Below, piece after piece: positions 42,175 through 53,062 of a DNA stretch of 64,000 bases (positions are counted from its first letter, which is position 1; each line of letters begins with the position of its first letter). This DNA is from Tritrichomonas musculus (taxonomy: Eukaryota; Parabasalia; Tritrichomonadida; Tritrichomonadidae): NCBI GenBank assembly GCA_039105265.1, contig JAPFFF010000001.1, positions 8,184,001-8,248,000 on the forward strand, read 5' to 3'. The position numbers were made by a program, and so were the translations under genes. The notes below the pieces were generated by a model. The model did no database searches. It saw only the letters and a list, made by a program, of their open reading frames with translations, and was not told where the DNA came from.

Positions 42175-43200
42175 TTACTCGGAGCGAACCTCCCACACGC
42201 GAATTTCGCCGTTATTGTAGCCAGAATAAAGGACTGTTCCATCTTCGGCCCAAACGACTGAAGTGCAATCTGGTGTTCTTCCCTTTCCGTTTTCGGTTGT
42301 TGGGAAGTTTGGTTGGACAAGATCAATTTGTTTCTTTTCTTGGATGTCCCAAACTGCAATGCCTTCATAGGTAGCAGCGCAGATCCAAGCGCGGGTTGGG
42401 CATGTAGCAATTGATGAGACTGATCCTGGAGCTGTGAAGCTGAGGATTTGTTGTCCATTCTTAACTGAGAACATCTTAACCTTGTGATCTGAACCGCCAG
42501 AAACAAGCCATTGGCCATCTGGTGTGAATGAAACGGCTAAAACACGGCCGTTGTGAGCGTTAAGGTCATAAAGGTTGTCAACCTTGTCATCGATTTGCCA
42601 AACTTTGATGTGTCCGTCCCAGAAGCCGACAGCGATGATAAGTGGTGAATGTTCATTTTCCATTGGTGCGCAGGCAACGCAGGTAGCCCATGCATCATTC
42701 TTGTTGAATTCAACCTTGCATTCACCAAGAATGTTCCAAAGAAGAACTGTCTTATCACGAGAGCATGAGATGATACGGCGGTTGCATGGTGAGAATGTAG
42801 CTGCAAGAACATCTTTGGTGTGTTGCTTGAAGAGGGTCTTTGTTGTACGGGTTTCGAGGTTCCAAAGACGGAGTGTCTTATCCCATGATGATGTCAAAAG
42901 GTGGGTTGAATCAGATGTGAAGCAAACATCAGAGACAAAGTGGTTATGGCCAACAAGGCGGATATATTCGGTAGCCCAGTTTTCTTGTTGTTTTGGAAGT
43001 TTCCAAACGAGGGCGGTGCGGTCTCTTGAACCTGAAACGAGAAGGGAATGTTCGTTGTTAACTTGAAGGGCAGTAACGGCGGCATTGTGTCCCTTAAGAA
43101 CAGCACGTTCGCGGAAGTGTGATGATGTTGCTTGTTGTTGAACTGGATCTTCGATCTCATTTGGATCTTGTTGTTGTTGTACTTGTGCTTCTTCAGCCAT
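42175..43200 (-). CDS. RACK1: RACK1-like WD40 ribosomal scaffold protein
   Basis: A 341-residue, seven-blade WD40 propeller with readable GH...WD repeats (LKGHNAAVTALQVNNEHS, VSGSRDRTALVWKL, TSSWDKTLRLWNLETR, ISCSRDKTVLLWNI, VSGGSDHKVKMFSV, LYSGYNNGEIRVWEVRSE). The final blade and the GHNHFVSDVCFTSD block are characteristic of RACK1, a component of the 40S head that also docks kinases. It is about 25 residues longer than the usual 314-317 because of a Gln-rich N-terminal extension (VQQQQDPNEIEDPVQQQ). Codon use is visibly more GC-rich than in neighbours, as expected for a highly expressed gene. Confidence 0.85.
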   Translation of the reverse strand: MAEEAQVQQQQDPNEIEDPVQQQATSSHFRERAVLKGHNAAVTALQVNNEHSLLVSGSRDRTALVWKLPKQQENWATEYIRLVGHNHFVSDVCFTSDSTHLLTSSWDKTLRLWNLETRTTKTLFKQHTKDVLAATFSPCNRRIISCSRDKTVLLWNILGECKVEFNKNDAWATCVACAPMENEHSPLIIAVGFWDGHIKVWQIDDKVDNLYDLNAHNGRVLAVSFTPDGQWLVSGGSDHKVKMFSVKNGQQILSFTAPGSVSSIATCPTRAWICAATYEGIAVWDIQEKKQIDLVQPNFPTTENGKGRTPDCTSVVWAEDGTVLYSGYNNGEIRVWEVRSE

Positions 43201-43543
43201 GTTAATATAAAAAAGGCCGACCTTAAACCGCCACTAAAACCTCTCTATCACAATTTTACAGCCATCTCATTCAAAATTTTCTGTGTATTTTCAGAATTGT
43301 TATATGAAAAAAATCTATTTACAGAAATGATATTTTAGTAATATATTTAAACTTTTATTTTGATTAAACATTATTTAATAAACAATAATATAGTGATTAC
43401 ATTATAATCTCAAAACATTGTTTTTTTATTATTTTTTCAAATAAAATCAAAGTCATAAAAGTAAAGTAAACAAGTAATAATTTAGGTAAAAAAGAATAAA
43501 TAGTTACTTCTAAATCTTAAAATCCTTTCAAAGTTTCTAGAAC

Positions 43544-44950
43544 TTATTGCATTTCAAAATTTTCCCATAAATTTTGATTTGAATTTTGGTCTGGTTTAGA
43601 ATAAGGATAAACCTTTTGTGCATGTACTTGATATGGAACTTGATTGAATGATGGCAACTGATGATTCACTTGTTGAGTCATTTGTGGAGGTAGTGAACCT
43701 GCCATTTGTTGTCCCATTTGAGGATTCATTTGTGGAGGAATTTGACCGATTTGAGCTGGTATTTGTTGTATCTGCTGCATTTGTTGCATTTGCTGCATTT
43801 GATGTGGAGGCATTGGTGTTATCTGTTGAATTGCTGGGGGAGAAATTTGAGGAGCTCTTTGTTGATTATACATATACATCATTGGTGCTTGTTGAATTGT
43901 CATTTGCTGCATTGGATTCATTTGTGCCATTTGGAATTGATCATATTGTTCATTTGGAAGCATATGTGGTATCTCATTGGATTTCATAATTAATGGCGAA
44001 CGCAAGAGATATTCAGATGGAGGTGCATATGATTTAACATGAACAAATATTTTATCTCCATCTTTCATGTTGTGTTCTGCAAAAGTCAAATCGTCAAGAA
44101 CAATATCATTTTTATAAGTAAATCTAACACTATCTGGTGAGAGTTTATTATGCTCACAGTAATTTCTTAAAAATTGATTAATCTTTCTTCCCTTCTCAAC
44201 TTGGTATACTGAAGAATTAGAATCAATTCCAACAACGGTTAACGATATTTGTTCTTTTGATGTTCTATCTTCAATGTTGTGAACATTAATTGTTGAGCCA
44301 TTCTTTAAGCCAAAGTGAGAAGCTGTCATATTTGGTGGAAGTTGGACTCCTCGAAATAGGAAATAATACTGATTAATATCAATATTTTGTTCGTCACAGT
44401 ACTTTTCAAAGGCAATTTCTAATGGAGCAGACTTGGCAACATACAAAATTTTATCTTCTAAGTTATTGCATACAAAGGCTATCCTAAGTTTTGTTCCATA
44501 TGCATATGCGCTTTTTCTCTTTTGTTCTTGAAGTTCTTCAATTAAAGGGCCAAACACTGATGTGGGTTTTTCAAACTTTGAATTGAATTTCGAAAGCCAA
44601 GCAGCAAGTTCTTCAAGATTCATATCTCCATAGTAAATAGTCAAAAAATTGCCTGTTGTTGGATCGAGGATTGCATAATAAGGGGAAGATTCGAAATGAT
44701 AAGTGGATGTGAGCCAATTTCCAGACTTATCTGCACGTGATAATTGAAGGAATGTAAAGTTATTTTTAATAATATTTTTGAAATTTGGCTCTGTAAACAT
44801 TTGATTAAAAGTTTTACGGTTTGTAAAATACAATAACACGAAATGATGTTCTTGGAAGGCCTTATCACATGTTTGCATGATTCTTAATGAGGCTGGAGTG
44901 TACTTAACTGCTTTCTTTGGCTTTGGAAGAATCGGAGCTTGCGATTCCAT
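43544..44950 (-). CDS. UAS thioredoxin-like domain plus two SUMO/ubiquitin-like domains
   Basis: A 468-residue protein. Residues about 25-135 look like a UAS (thioredoxin-fold, non-catalytic) domain: FVLLYFTNRKTFNQMF, FLQLSRADKSGNWL, SPYYAILDPTTGNFLTIYYG. Two ubiquitin/SUMO-like (Rad60-SLD type) repeats follow, about 150-232 (ending FGLKNGSTINVHNIED) and about 236-312 (VVGIDSNSSVYQVEKGRKIN, then DGDKIFVHVKS). The C-terminal 150 residues are Met/Gln/Pro-rich and disordered. UAS domains usually sit beside a UBX domain in p97/Cdc48 adaptors such as FAF1 and UBXD7; here SUMO-like folds take that place. Role in ubiquitin/SUMO signalling is inference. The spacer 43201-43543 has no gene. Confidence 0.65.
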   Translation of the reverse strand: MESQAPILPKPKKAVKYTPASLRIMQTCDKAFQEHHFVLLYFTNRKTFNQMFTEPNFKNIIKNNFTFLQLSRADKSGNWLTSTYHFESSPYYAILDPTTGNFLTIYYGDMNLEELAAWLSKFNSKFEKPTSVFGPLIEELQEQKRKSAYAYGTKLRIAFVCNNLEDKILYVAKSAPLEIAFEKYCDEQNIDINQYYFLFRGVQLPPNMTASHFGLKNGSTINVHNIEDRTSKEQISLTVVGIDSNSSVYQVEKGRKINQFLRNYCEHNKLSPDSVRFTYKNDIVLDDLTFAEHNMKDGDKIFVHVKSYAPPSEYLLRSPLIMKSNEIPHMLPNEQYDQFQMAQMNPMQQMTIQQAPMMYMYNQQRAPQISPPAIQQITPMPPHQMQQMQQMQQIQQIPAQIGQIPPQMNPQMGQQMAGSLPPQMTQQVNHQLPSFNQVPYQVHAQKVYPYSKPDQNSNQNLWENFEMQ

Positions 44951-45238
44951 TTGCTTAAAAAAAAATAATTCTACTCAGAAATATTTTCAATACATTTTAT
45001 GAAAAAACCCGCGAAAAGAGTTTTTTCATTCAATTATATTGTCACTTTTCAGAATTATTATTGAATACAAATTACAATTGATTAAAAAAAAAATCTTGAT
45101 AGTGGATGAAAAGATGTTTTTTCTATTTTGAAATTATTTATCATCTGTGAATTATTTATTGATATTGTCATTAGCAATTTTTTTTGCTTTTTAGATCGAA
45201 GGAATTATTAAAACAATTTTTTTTGAAAATAAATATCT
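44951..45238. other. AT-rich spacer before the Kolobok insertion
   Basis: Upstream region of the UAS/SUMO-like gene; no further gene. The TTAA target copy lies at 45239-45242. Confidence 0.4.
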
Positions 45239-45242
45239 TTAA

Positions 45243-48200
45243 GGGTAAAGTTGGCTTTTCTCAACTTTTCCCCACTTTTTGTAATATCTTTCAAAATATT
45301 CTATGAGTTTTTGCTAATGGCAAATTAGAAATTCCTTTAAAATATGATAAATATTTATATATCTTTTCAAATAAAAATTTTAAATTAATTATTTTATATA
45401 TATATACATTAATATATATATTTGATTTGTTTAATGTTTTGTTAAAATATATTTTATATTATAAACAAGAGAATTTGTAAAAATATCAATTTTTTTACAT
45501 TTCAATTGCCTCAAATAATTGAATAAAAAAAACATTCTTTCAAAAAATTGAGAATATTTTTCATTTATATAAAAATACTTTTATTTAGCCATTTTGAATA
45601 TCTATAAATATATATGATATCTAAATATTTAATATATTTTGTTGCGTGCTAATATACAATTATAGATTATATTTGTTCAAAAATTAAACATAATTGTCAG
45701 ATTATCTCTATATTTTTCTGGCATAAAGAATTAAATATTATATCTAGGTAATAAATATAATATTATATGACATAGATTGATCAAATATCTTTATTTTATG
45801 CCAGTATTTATAAATTAAATTAATTAAATTTTTATCAAATACTCCAATGATATGATTATTAATGTAATATTTATAAATATAACATTATAAATAAATATTA
45901 ATAGTTGATCCAATTTATATCCAAAGATACTAATAAAAAAATAATCAAATAAATTCTATATATTATATTTCAGTTTTTGAATTAAAATAAGGGTTAGCAC
46001 TCTCAAAATTAGTAATTCTTTCTCACAAATTGTATAAATATTATCATGCAAATATAACTATTATTTTGATTGATTATATTAATTAATAAAAAACAAATCT
46101 GTTATAAATTTCATATTTTGAGAAAAAATTAATAATTTAAACTGATTTTGAATTCATATGTTTTTATCTCTTTATATAGTTAATTAGCATATTATCAATA
46201 TTATTAATTAAACATATATATAAATTGTTTATATATATATATCAAATATATATATGTAATATAATTTTTTTTAAGGATCTTGAAATAAAAAACTTTAAAT
46301 AAAAAAAAAAACGATTACTTTTTTCGATTATTTATCATTTGGGAAAATTCAAATTTGAATTCTCCAAATTCGAACAAAGAGTCCATGAACAGCAATCAAA
46401 ATACCAAAAAAAAATCAACAAAAGAGTCTAACCTTTCATATTCTTTCAGTTTTTTCAAATCCATATGTATATCCCATACAATAGGTTCTTGACCAAACGC
46501 CAGTTATACTACTATTGATCTCCTATTTATCTCTAGTTTCATATCCAAGTGTTAAAAACCTCTAGAAATGCTTCTATCATCCATATTTTTCAATATTTTT
46601 TTTCTTTTATTTTCATAAGATTAAAAATGTAAACCATAGAAAAATACATATAATTTGTATAAACTTTTGAATTTTATTTTTTTTTTATTTTTAAAATATC
46701 TCTTATAGAATAAATAGATTTATATAAACATAATAAAGCAAAAGATATGGAGAATAAAAAGTAAATAAATGTAATAAGAAGAATGTTTATTATCAAATAA
46801 TTGTTTGATGATCATCAATTGATTTCGTCAAACAAGCTTAAAAGAAAATCTTTTTTGAATTAAAATGTTCATGTTGACTAGTCTGGTTACCTGCGATCTA
46901 ATTACGAATTGAGGTCGAGCATATTTGCTTGTGTCAAAGTATGTAGTAATATATTTCATTATTTTGTTGTACGGCACAAATGGCTTATCTTCAGTGGCTA
47001 ATGCTGATATAGCATCAATAATCAATTGCTGTACGGGTGAAAACTTCCCTTTTCGTCTTTTGTTTCGCACATCCATTGAAGAAATATCTTCAAGCATGTC
47101 ATCAGCATAATTGTGTACCATCTTATCTTTTGAACTGACTTTGTACTTATTGGCTTTTATTTTTCTTTTGATTGCTCTTTTCTTTTTATATGCATCTGTT
47201 TTTGTTGTTGTGGCTTTCTTTCTTTTTGTTTCTACCAAAGCTTTTTCATGTAACATTACATGATTAGGAAGTGTTAACTGAAAAGAATCAAAGATCGCTT
47301 TTTTCCAATATGGAACATTCCATTTGATGATTGATACATATGCACGGATTCTCCAGCTAATTCTAAAGGCTGTGTTTTTGCTGGCTATTGAAGCACGAGA
47401 ATGGTTAAACGACTCAATTGGGTTGGTAGTATACTCTGGATCAACTTTACTAAATGTATCAGATATGTCTGAGATTAATTCATCTAGTGTTTTTAATGCT
47501 TTAGCATTATATTCTGGGTCCAGATCCTCATGTTCAATAAAATAGTTTGGCATGCTTTCCCATTTCTGGAGTTTTTCTTCATTATTAAAATTTTTGTCAT
47601 GTAGTAAAATTGAAAAAAAATTTTGAATTAATTCATTAAGGTTTTTCAAATCTTGATCGTTCATGCAAATTTGATTTATAATTTTCTTGGTTTTTTTGCA
47701 TAAATGATTTGTGTCAAATTTAATTTTGGCAAGAGGAAGTTTTTCTGATATTAATTTATGATCTGTGAGATCGCAATCATGAATGAAAGTTAGATTGCTT
47801 AAGGAGTCTATTTGTGTCCTTTCGATGATATGGTTCAATGAAATGCCTTCCATATTTTTTGAATGCTTTTCTGTGGAACTTAAAGAGGCAGCTTGTTCTT
47901 TCCCATGGTGAACAAGATGGAAACAAATAATGAAGTTAGTCTTTAAATCCATTAAAATTCCAAGGCAGTGTTGACCATTTCTTCGGTGGCTCCACGAAGC
48001 ATCGAAGCCTAATTTTATTTGAGTGGTTTTTTTCAGTTCATCCAATTTTTCTTGGCAAACTTTTTCGGCTAAATCTCTGAGTACAATATCAATTAAAAAC
48101 AAGTAATCATAATATATTGTTCTTGATATTATGTATTTCTCTGTCATAGAACAATAAGATTCAATTCCTTCATAGCCATATCCATTGATAATGATTGATA

Positions 48201-50381
48201 ATATCTCTTTCAAGTTTCTTTTGATCTTTTCAATGTTTTTTGGTTTGTGTACATTTCTTTCTAATAATTCTTGAAAAGTTGAATGTCTTAATGTATGTTG
48301 ATTCATGAAAAACAATAAAAGTGAAGTAAATATAAACTAAAATTTTTGAACTTCACAAAAAGTCATAAGTAATAAAATTTTCTTTGAAATTTTCACAACT
48401 TTCTCAAAAGTCAGAACATAGATAATTGAATGTTAATTTTTTATTATTTCATTCAATTGTTTCTATCTTAAAAAATAAATCATAATAAAAAATGCTTTTG
48501 TTCTACAAATATGCATGACAAATTTGTATATATATTAATTCAATGATAAAGTATTTTGAAAATGCTGCATTAAGTTATTTTAATTAAAATTATTAAGAGG
48601 ATATTTGAATTCATATAACTTTTCAATAATTTCAAAGCCTATGAGAATATATTTTCAATAAAGTTTTGTATAAAAAAAAATAAATCTAATTCAAAACTTT
48701 ATATTTATATTATTTCATTTTTAACCATATTTCCATTAACATATTATCGATAATTTTTTTTTTTACTTTTTAATACTTTTTTTAAAAGGATTGTCTCAAA
48801 TTTTTATTTTTTTAATAATCTTGCTTGATATGTACTATTTTCAAATTCAAATTAAATAAAAAATAAGGAATATAAAAAAATTCTTACAATTTTAGAGAGG
48901 AATAATCGAAGATAATCCAATTTTATGAATTTTTTCTAAAAAGAAAATATTTGATAAATCTATAAAAAAGCATGAATAGATATTCACGCTTTTTAATATT
49001 TCAGGATTTATCAAAAAGTTTCTCATTGACCGTGTATAAACTGAAAAAGTTCTAAAAACTATTTTCAGATAAACTTTTTCTAATTACTCAGCCAATTAAA
49101 AATAGAAATTAAAATCATCTAAATAAAAAAAAAAAAGTAAAATGTTAAAAAAAAATTTTTTTGCCTGAAATAAAAAATTGATTTTAAAAACATCTTATAT
49201 TTATGACCATATTACTAGATATCAAATAATTTATTTAAAATTGTTATTATTATTATAAGATATGCTTATTTATATATATTTCCAAAAATTGAAATAAAAA
49301 CCTAAAATTATTTTTAATACTATTCAATTGTATCAAAAGTTAAAATAATTAAAATGGCCATTATCACGATTTAAATAGTGATAAAATGATATATTCATTT
49401 TAATTTATTATAATTAAATAATATAATAAGTATATTATATGTTAGTAAATATATTAATTAATATAATAAATAGATAAGAGCAATAATAAATTTTAGTTAA
49501 AATTTTAATTTTAATTCAAATTTTACAATTATCCATTATTTTTATAAAAACTGATTTCATTCCAAAACGCTTTTTTTTCGTTTTCAAGGCAATATATTGA
49601 TTTCAAAATCAAATTAGGGTATTTGTTATGCAGTATTAAATACGATAAAAACATTTTATTACGAAATGCTGCAATTTTCATTATCCAAATTTTTCAATTG
49701 TTTGCTTTTCAACTATTGTATCAAGCATTTTTAATCAATACATTTGGTATCGATTATATATACACTTTAATGATTTCTAACAATTCTCCTTCTACAAGAG
49801 CCGACTTGAAAAATAAAAATTTTCATGTTGTAAAATCAAAATTATTTTATCCCTACCAAAAAAATGTATTTTTTAGTGTTGACATCAAATATGGATGTAA
49901 AATATTCATATTAAAAAAATATTTCATCCAAATTCCATGAGGACTAGCAGATCAAGAATTGGTGTTTTCAAAATTATAAAAAAATTCATTATTTCTCATC
50001 ATCTACGTAGCATTGTTTAACAATAATTGACAAATATTTATAGATGCATGGCATATATATATAATATCATAATTTTATTAATAAAAAACCATTCAAGTAA
50101 TAATTGCATAATCCTAATTTTTGTTATTTTATTTTTTTCCTTTTTTATTCATTTTTCTGAGAAAAATACAAAATTTAGAATATTTTACGTTCATCTGTGT
50201 TGATTAGAAGTTGAAAATTTGATTTGATAGCTCTGTGGAGCTCCTTTTTTTCTGTACATTTGAATGCCCCTCAGAAAAGATTGAATTTGCATAGAAATAA
50301 ATTCAATGATCATACAATTCATTCAAGCAGCACATAGAATAAATTAAAAGATTTCAAAAAAAAGAAAAGCCAACTTTACCC
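45243..50381. mobile_element. Kolobok-type DNA transposon (5.1 kb)
   Basis: GGGTAAAGTTGGCTTTTCT at 45243-45261 has its exact 19-bp reverse complement at 50363-50381. Both ends are flanked by TTAA (45239-45242, 50382-50385), the target duplication of Kolobok and piggyBac elements. The single convincing gene inside is the transposase 46828-48306. The long flanks (45262-46827 and 48307-50362) are AT-rich. An open frame at 49623-49940 (plus strand) exists, but it has strongly biased composition and no recognised family, so it is not called a gene. Confidence 0.88.
46828..48306 (-). CDS. Kolobok-like transposase with C-terminal linker-histone-like domain
   Basis: A 492-residue protein from the ATG at 48306 (three codons further up is only a TTG). 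A DDE-type core is suggested by D102 in LGFDASWSHRRNGQHCLGI, D177 in TFIHDCDLTDHK and E298 in TTNPIESFNHSRASIASKN, the last resembling the NE-N-R-CPK block of Kolobok/Mutsu transposases. A basic hinge follows (about 360-392: YKKKRAIKRKIKANKYK, and NKRRKGKFS at about 418). The last ~70 residues (FSPVQQLIIDAISALA ... PYNKIMKYITTYF ... VIRSQVTRLVNMNILIQKRF, then SFKL) read like the winged-helix globular domain of histone H1/H5, including the terminal GSFKL-like strand. Expected role: excises and inserts the surrounding element; the H1-like part may tether it to nucleosomes or linker DNA. Confidence 0.75.
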   Translation of the reverse strand: MNQHTLRHSTFQELLERNVHKPKNIEKIKRNLKEILSIIINGYGYEGIESYCSMTEKYIISRTIYYDYLFLIDIVLRDLAEKVCQEKLDELKKTTQIKLGFDASWSHRRNGQHCLGILMDLKTNFIICFHLVHHGKEQAASLSSTEKHSKNMEGISLNHIIERTQIDSLSNLTFIHDCDLTDHKLISEKLPLAKIKFDTNHLCKKTKKIINQICMNDQDLKNLNELIQNFFSILLHDKNFNNEEKLQKWESMPNYFIEHEDLDPEYNAKALKTLDELISDISDTFSKVDPEYTTNPIESFNHSRASIASKNTAFRISWRIRAYVSIIKWNVPYWKKAIFDSFQLTLPNHVMLHEKALVETKRKKATTTKTDAYKKKRAIKRKIKANKYKVSSKDKMVHNYADDMLEDISSMDVRNKRRKGKFSPVQQLIIDAISALATEDKPFVPYNKIMKYITTYFDTSKYARPQFVIRSQVTRLVNMNILIQKRFSFKLV

Positions 50382-50385
50382 TTAA

Positions 50386-51136
50386 ATTTTAATTGACCAC
50401 TAATTGAATTATTGTTTACCATTTTTATCGTTTACTGTGAAGAAAAAATATTCCTTGGGCTGTTTCTGAATGTTATTTTATAATTAGAAATAAAATAAAC
50501 AAAAGAATATTTAAAGTTGAAAATTTTAATTGGAATATCTACCAAAATATAATTGAAAATTATTTTTTTAAAATAATATTTCAATAAACGACAAAATCTA
50601 AAATTAAACAAAATATGGCCAAAAACAAAAAATATCAGAAAGGTACTTAAAACTATAAATTAAAAATAGTTTTTTTATAAAATATTTAAAATAAAACACT
50701 TTTTATTATTCTTTTATTTGTGATTGAATCAAATTGAAGATAGGACTATGTGGTTTGATCTTCACAATTTTTTTTATTTCTCAAAAAGTAAACAATTTGA
50801 TGGCATTCAATTTATCAATTATTAAAATATAAATATCGTAATTCATGGAAAATTATTATTTATCTGTAAGTTTGAATCTTATAATTCATTGGTAATAAAT
50901 TTATGTATTTTAAATGATGGCATAATAAAAAAATTTTTTTATCATATTGAATATTATAAAAATGTTTTTTATTTTAGAGCTAATGGTCTTTAACATGAAA
51001 AACGTAGCGTGAAAATTAAAATTATGAGTTATAACTTAAGAATTAAAGCTAAAAAAAATAAAAATCCATAAGTAAAAGAGAATAAAATGCGCATATATAA
51101 TAGGTTATGTATAATATATATTTATAAAAATACATT
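50386..51136. other. AT-rich spacer
   Basis: Between the Kolobok right target copy and the histone-fold gene. Scattered CAAAAAGTA-like words (about 50783) but no open frame or repeat of note. Confidence 0.4.
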
Positions 51137-51562
51137 TTAAGGTGAACCAAATTCTGAATCATCATCTGATCCTTCCATTAAATTTTCTTGCGTTTCATTC
51201 CTAACATATGATTGATGAGGTGAGTCTAATATACGTTGGTGAAGCTGTGCATGTTCATTTGTCGCACCAAAACCAGCTTCTCTGAGTCTTTTTATTTTTA
51301 ATGATTTCTGTTCTTTAATATAATTGTCAAAGGCTTCCTTGTTTTTGTAGATGAAGGCATCAGAAAAATTCAAATTTTTAAGAGCAGCAGGTATATCAAT
51401 TGGCTTTATTTTTTCTTTTTTATCATGAACATCACGTAAATTAACTACAAATTGTTTTAAAAAGCAGTCCAAAACAATTTCGAGAGCATTTTTGGTTTCA
51501 TCCTGAAACTGGCCTTTTTCCTCAATAATTTGAATGATGCCTTGTTGAATTTTTTCATTCAT
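51137..51562 (-). CDS. Histone-fold protein (NF-YB/Dr1/POLE3-like)
   Basis: A 141-residue protein from the ATG at 51562; a TTG three codons earlier is not used. Residues about 15-90 show the three-helix histone-fold pattern: a long central helix NALEIVLDCFLKQFVVNLRD, a basic loop KKEKIKPIDIPAALKNLNF (counterpart of the K-T-I-x-x-x-D-V-L-x-A-L-x-x-L-x-F motif), then an extra helix KEAFDNYIKEQKSLKIKRL, as in NF-YB, Dr1 and POLE3/DPB4. The tail is acidic (GSDDDSEFGSP). It is not a core histone. Probable role: subunit of a transcription or replication heterodimer; which one is open. Confidence 0.6.
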   Translation of the reverse strand: MNEKIQQGIIQIIEEKGQFQDETKNALEIVLDCFLKQFVVNLRDVHDKKEKIKPIDIPAALKNLNFSDAFIYKNKEAFDNYIKEQKSLKIKRLREAGFGATNEHAQLHQRILDSPHQSYVRNETQENLMEGSDDDSEFGSP

Positions 51563-53062
51563 TAGCTTCAAAGTAATTTGACTATTTAAAATTTATTATA
51601 AACGGTCATTTGTCAAATGAAAATCAAGATTTTTTTTATTCCAAAATTTAGTGAAAAACAAATAAGTTAATAATGAGTCGATTAAATTGAGTCGATTTTT
51701 TGAAATAATAGCAAATGATATTATTATTTTCAAATCTTCTATAATTGTATTTTAAGAATCATTTCATAAAATAAGTCAAAAAGGGGGCATTAACGCCTGA
51801 GGAAGAACCTAGGAAACTAAATACGTTATTTCCGTTAAAATATAAAATCGCATTTTTTAATTGATATAAATAAATTCAAATGACGGCATTCATATGATAT
51901 AATTTTTATGGTGTTGAAAATTTGTTGAAAATAGTAAACTTCATATTTGTTGGCTGCATTTGTAAAAAAATTAAAACTGGTAATTGAAAAGTTTACGTTA
52001 AAATTCAAAACTTATCGTTTTTTTTACTCAGAAAATAAAATGAAGCTGTAGAAAAAAATTTCTCTGATTTTCTTGTCATAGTACTTCTCTCAGTTAAAAT
52101 ATGATGCCTTAAAATTATATATAAATAAAAAAATTTAAATTTCCAGCGTAACGTTTTTTTATATTTTAGTTTTTATTTTTTTCTATTTTCTTATCTAAAT
52201 TTCCTCTTTATTCCTAATGGTGCAAAATGGTTTTTATATCGACCTTAACAGACCTTTTGTCAATTGTAATAATAATCTATAATAAATACCAATTTATAAA
52301 TTATTCAAGATAAGAGCTAATCTACTCTCTCGATTCCGCAAATAATTCTTGCATTCGCAGTTGCATCAAAATGGGATAATGGCCTCGTTGACCATAATTA
52401 TTTTTATTTTTAGAAATAATTTCGTTTTATGTCCAATAAATTCGTATATCTACAAATTTAAGAATAATAAATAAGAATTTTTGCTTAGAAAAATTAAAAA
52501 GAACGTACATTTATAAAATATTAATTGATAATTGATTAATTAAAATGCTTTTATTTTTTTAATATTACTTTAACCAAGCTATGCCCTCTTTATAATTCCT
52601 ACTAAAAAATTATAATCAAAATCTTTTTATGATATATTTAAATATTTTTTTGTTTTCAAAACCTTAAATTTCATAATCACTGAGTCTGCTAGCTGTTTTT
52701 ACATGCAGATTATCCCGTGGATGAAATAAATCTTCTTGCCTTTTGTTTTTGAAAATAAACCATTCAATTATTTGTATTAATTAATACAATTTCAGATGAA
52801 AAATAAAACATTTATATCTTAAAACGTTACGCCGAATTTTTTTATTTTATTTTATTTATAATAACAAAATATATGATAAAACAATATATCATGCTTTTAT
52901 TAATTTTTAATCATATTCATGGGAGTTTCCTAGGTTCTCCTGAGGACATATTAAATATATTTTTTTATTTATTTGGTGAGTGTTCATTTGAACAAATATA
53001 ACAAATTCTAAGAAAAAGTTTTTTTTATTTAAAAAGTAGTATTTCTCATCATATCACTTCAA
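51563..53062. other. 1.5-kb gene-free region containing a degenerate inverted-repeat structure
   Basis: An inverted pair CCTGAGGAAGAACCTAGGAA (51800-51819) and its diverged counterpart (about 52925-52947), each beside a TTAA, plus an inner inverted pair around GCGTAACGTTTT (about 52146 and 52823), suggest an old MITE of about 1.15 kb (51793-52953). No coding sequence. GAAAAAGTTTTTTTT near 53010 may be the promoter motif of the next gene. Confidence 0.4.

Noticed and set aside
42575-43066. 163-codon open frame opposite RACK1
   Set aside because: Antisense shadow: the real WD40 repeats lie on the other strand and the frame has no family features.
43648-43993. Open frames of 95-113 codons opposite the Met/Gln-rich tail
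   Set aside because: Antisense shadows of the low-complexity region of the UAS/SUMO-like gene.
49623-49940. 105-codon open frame inside the Kolobok element
   Set aside because: Composition is Ile/Phe/Lys-rich as expected from AT-rich DNA, with no domain and no homology recognised.
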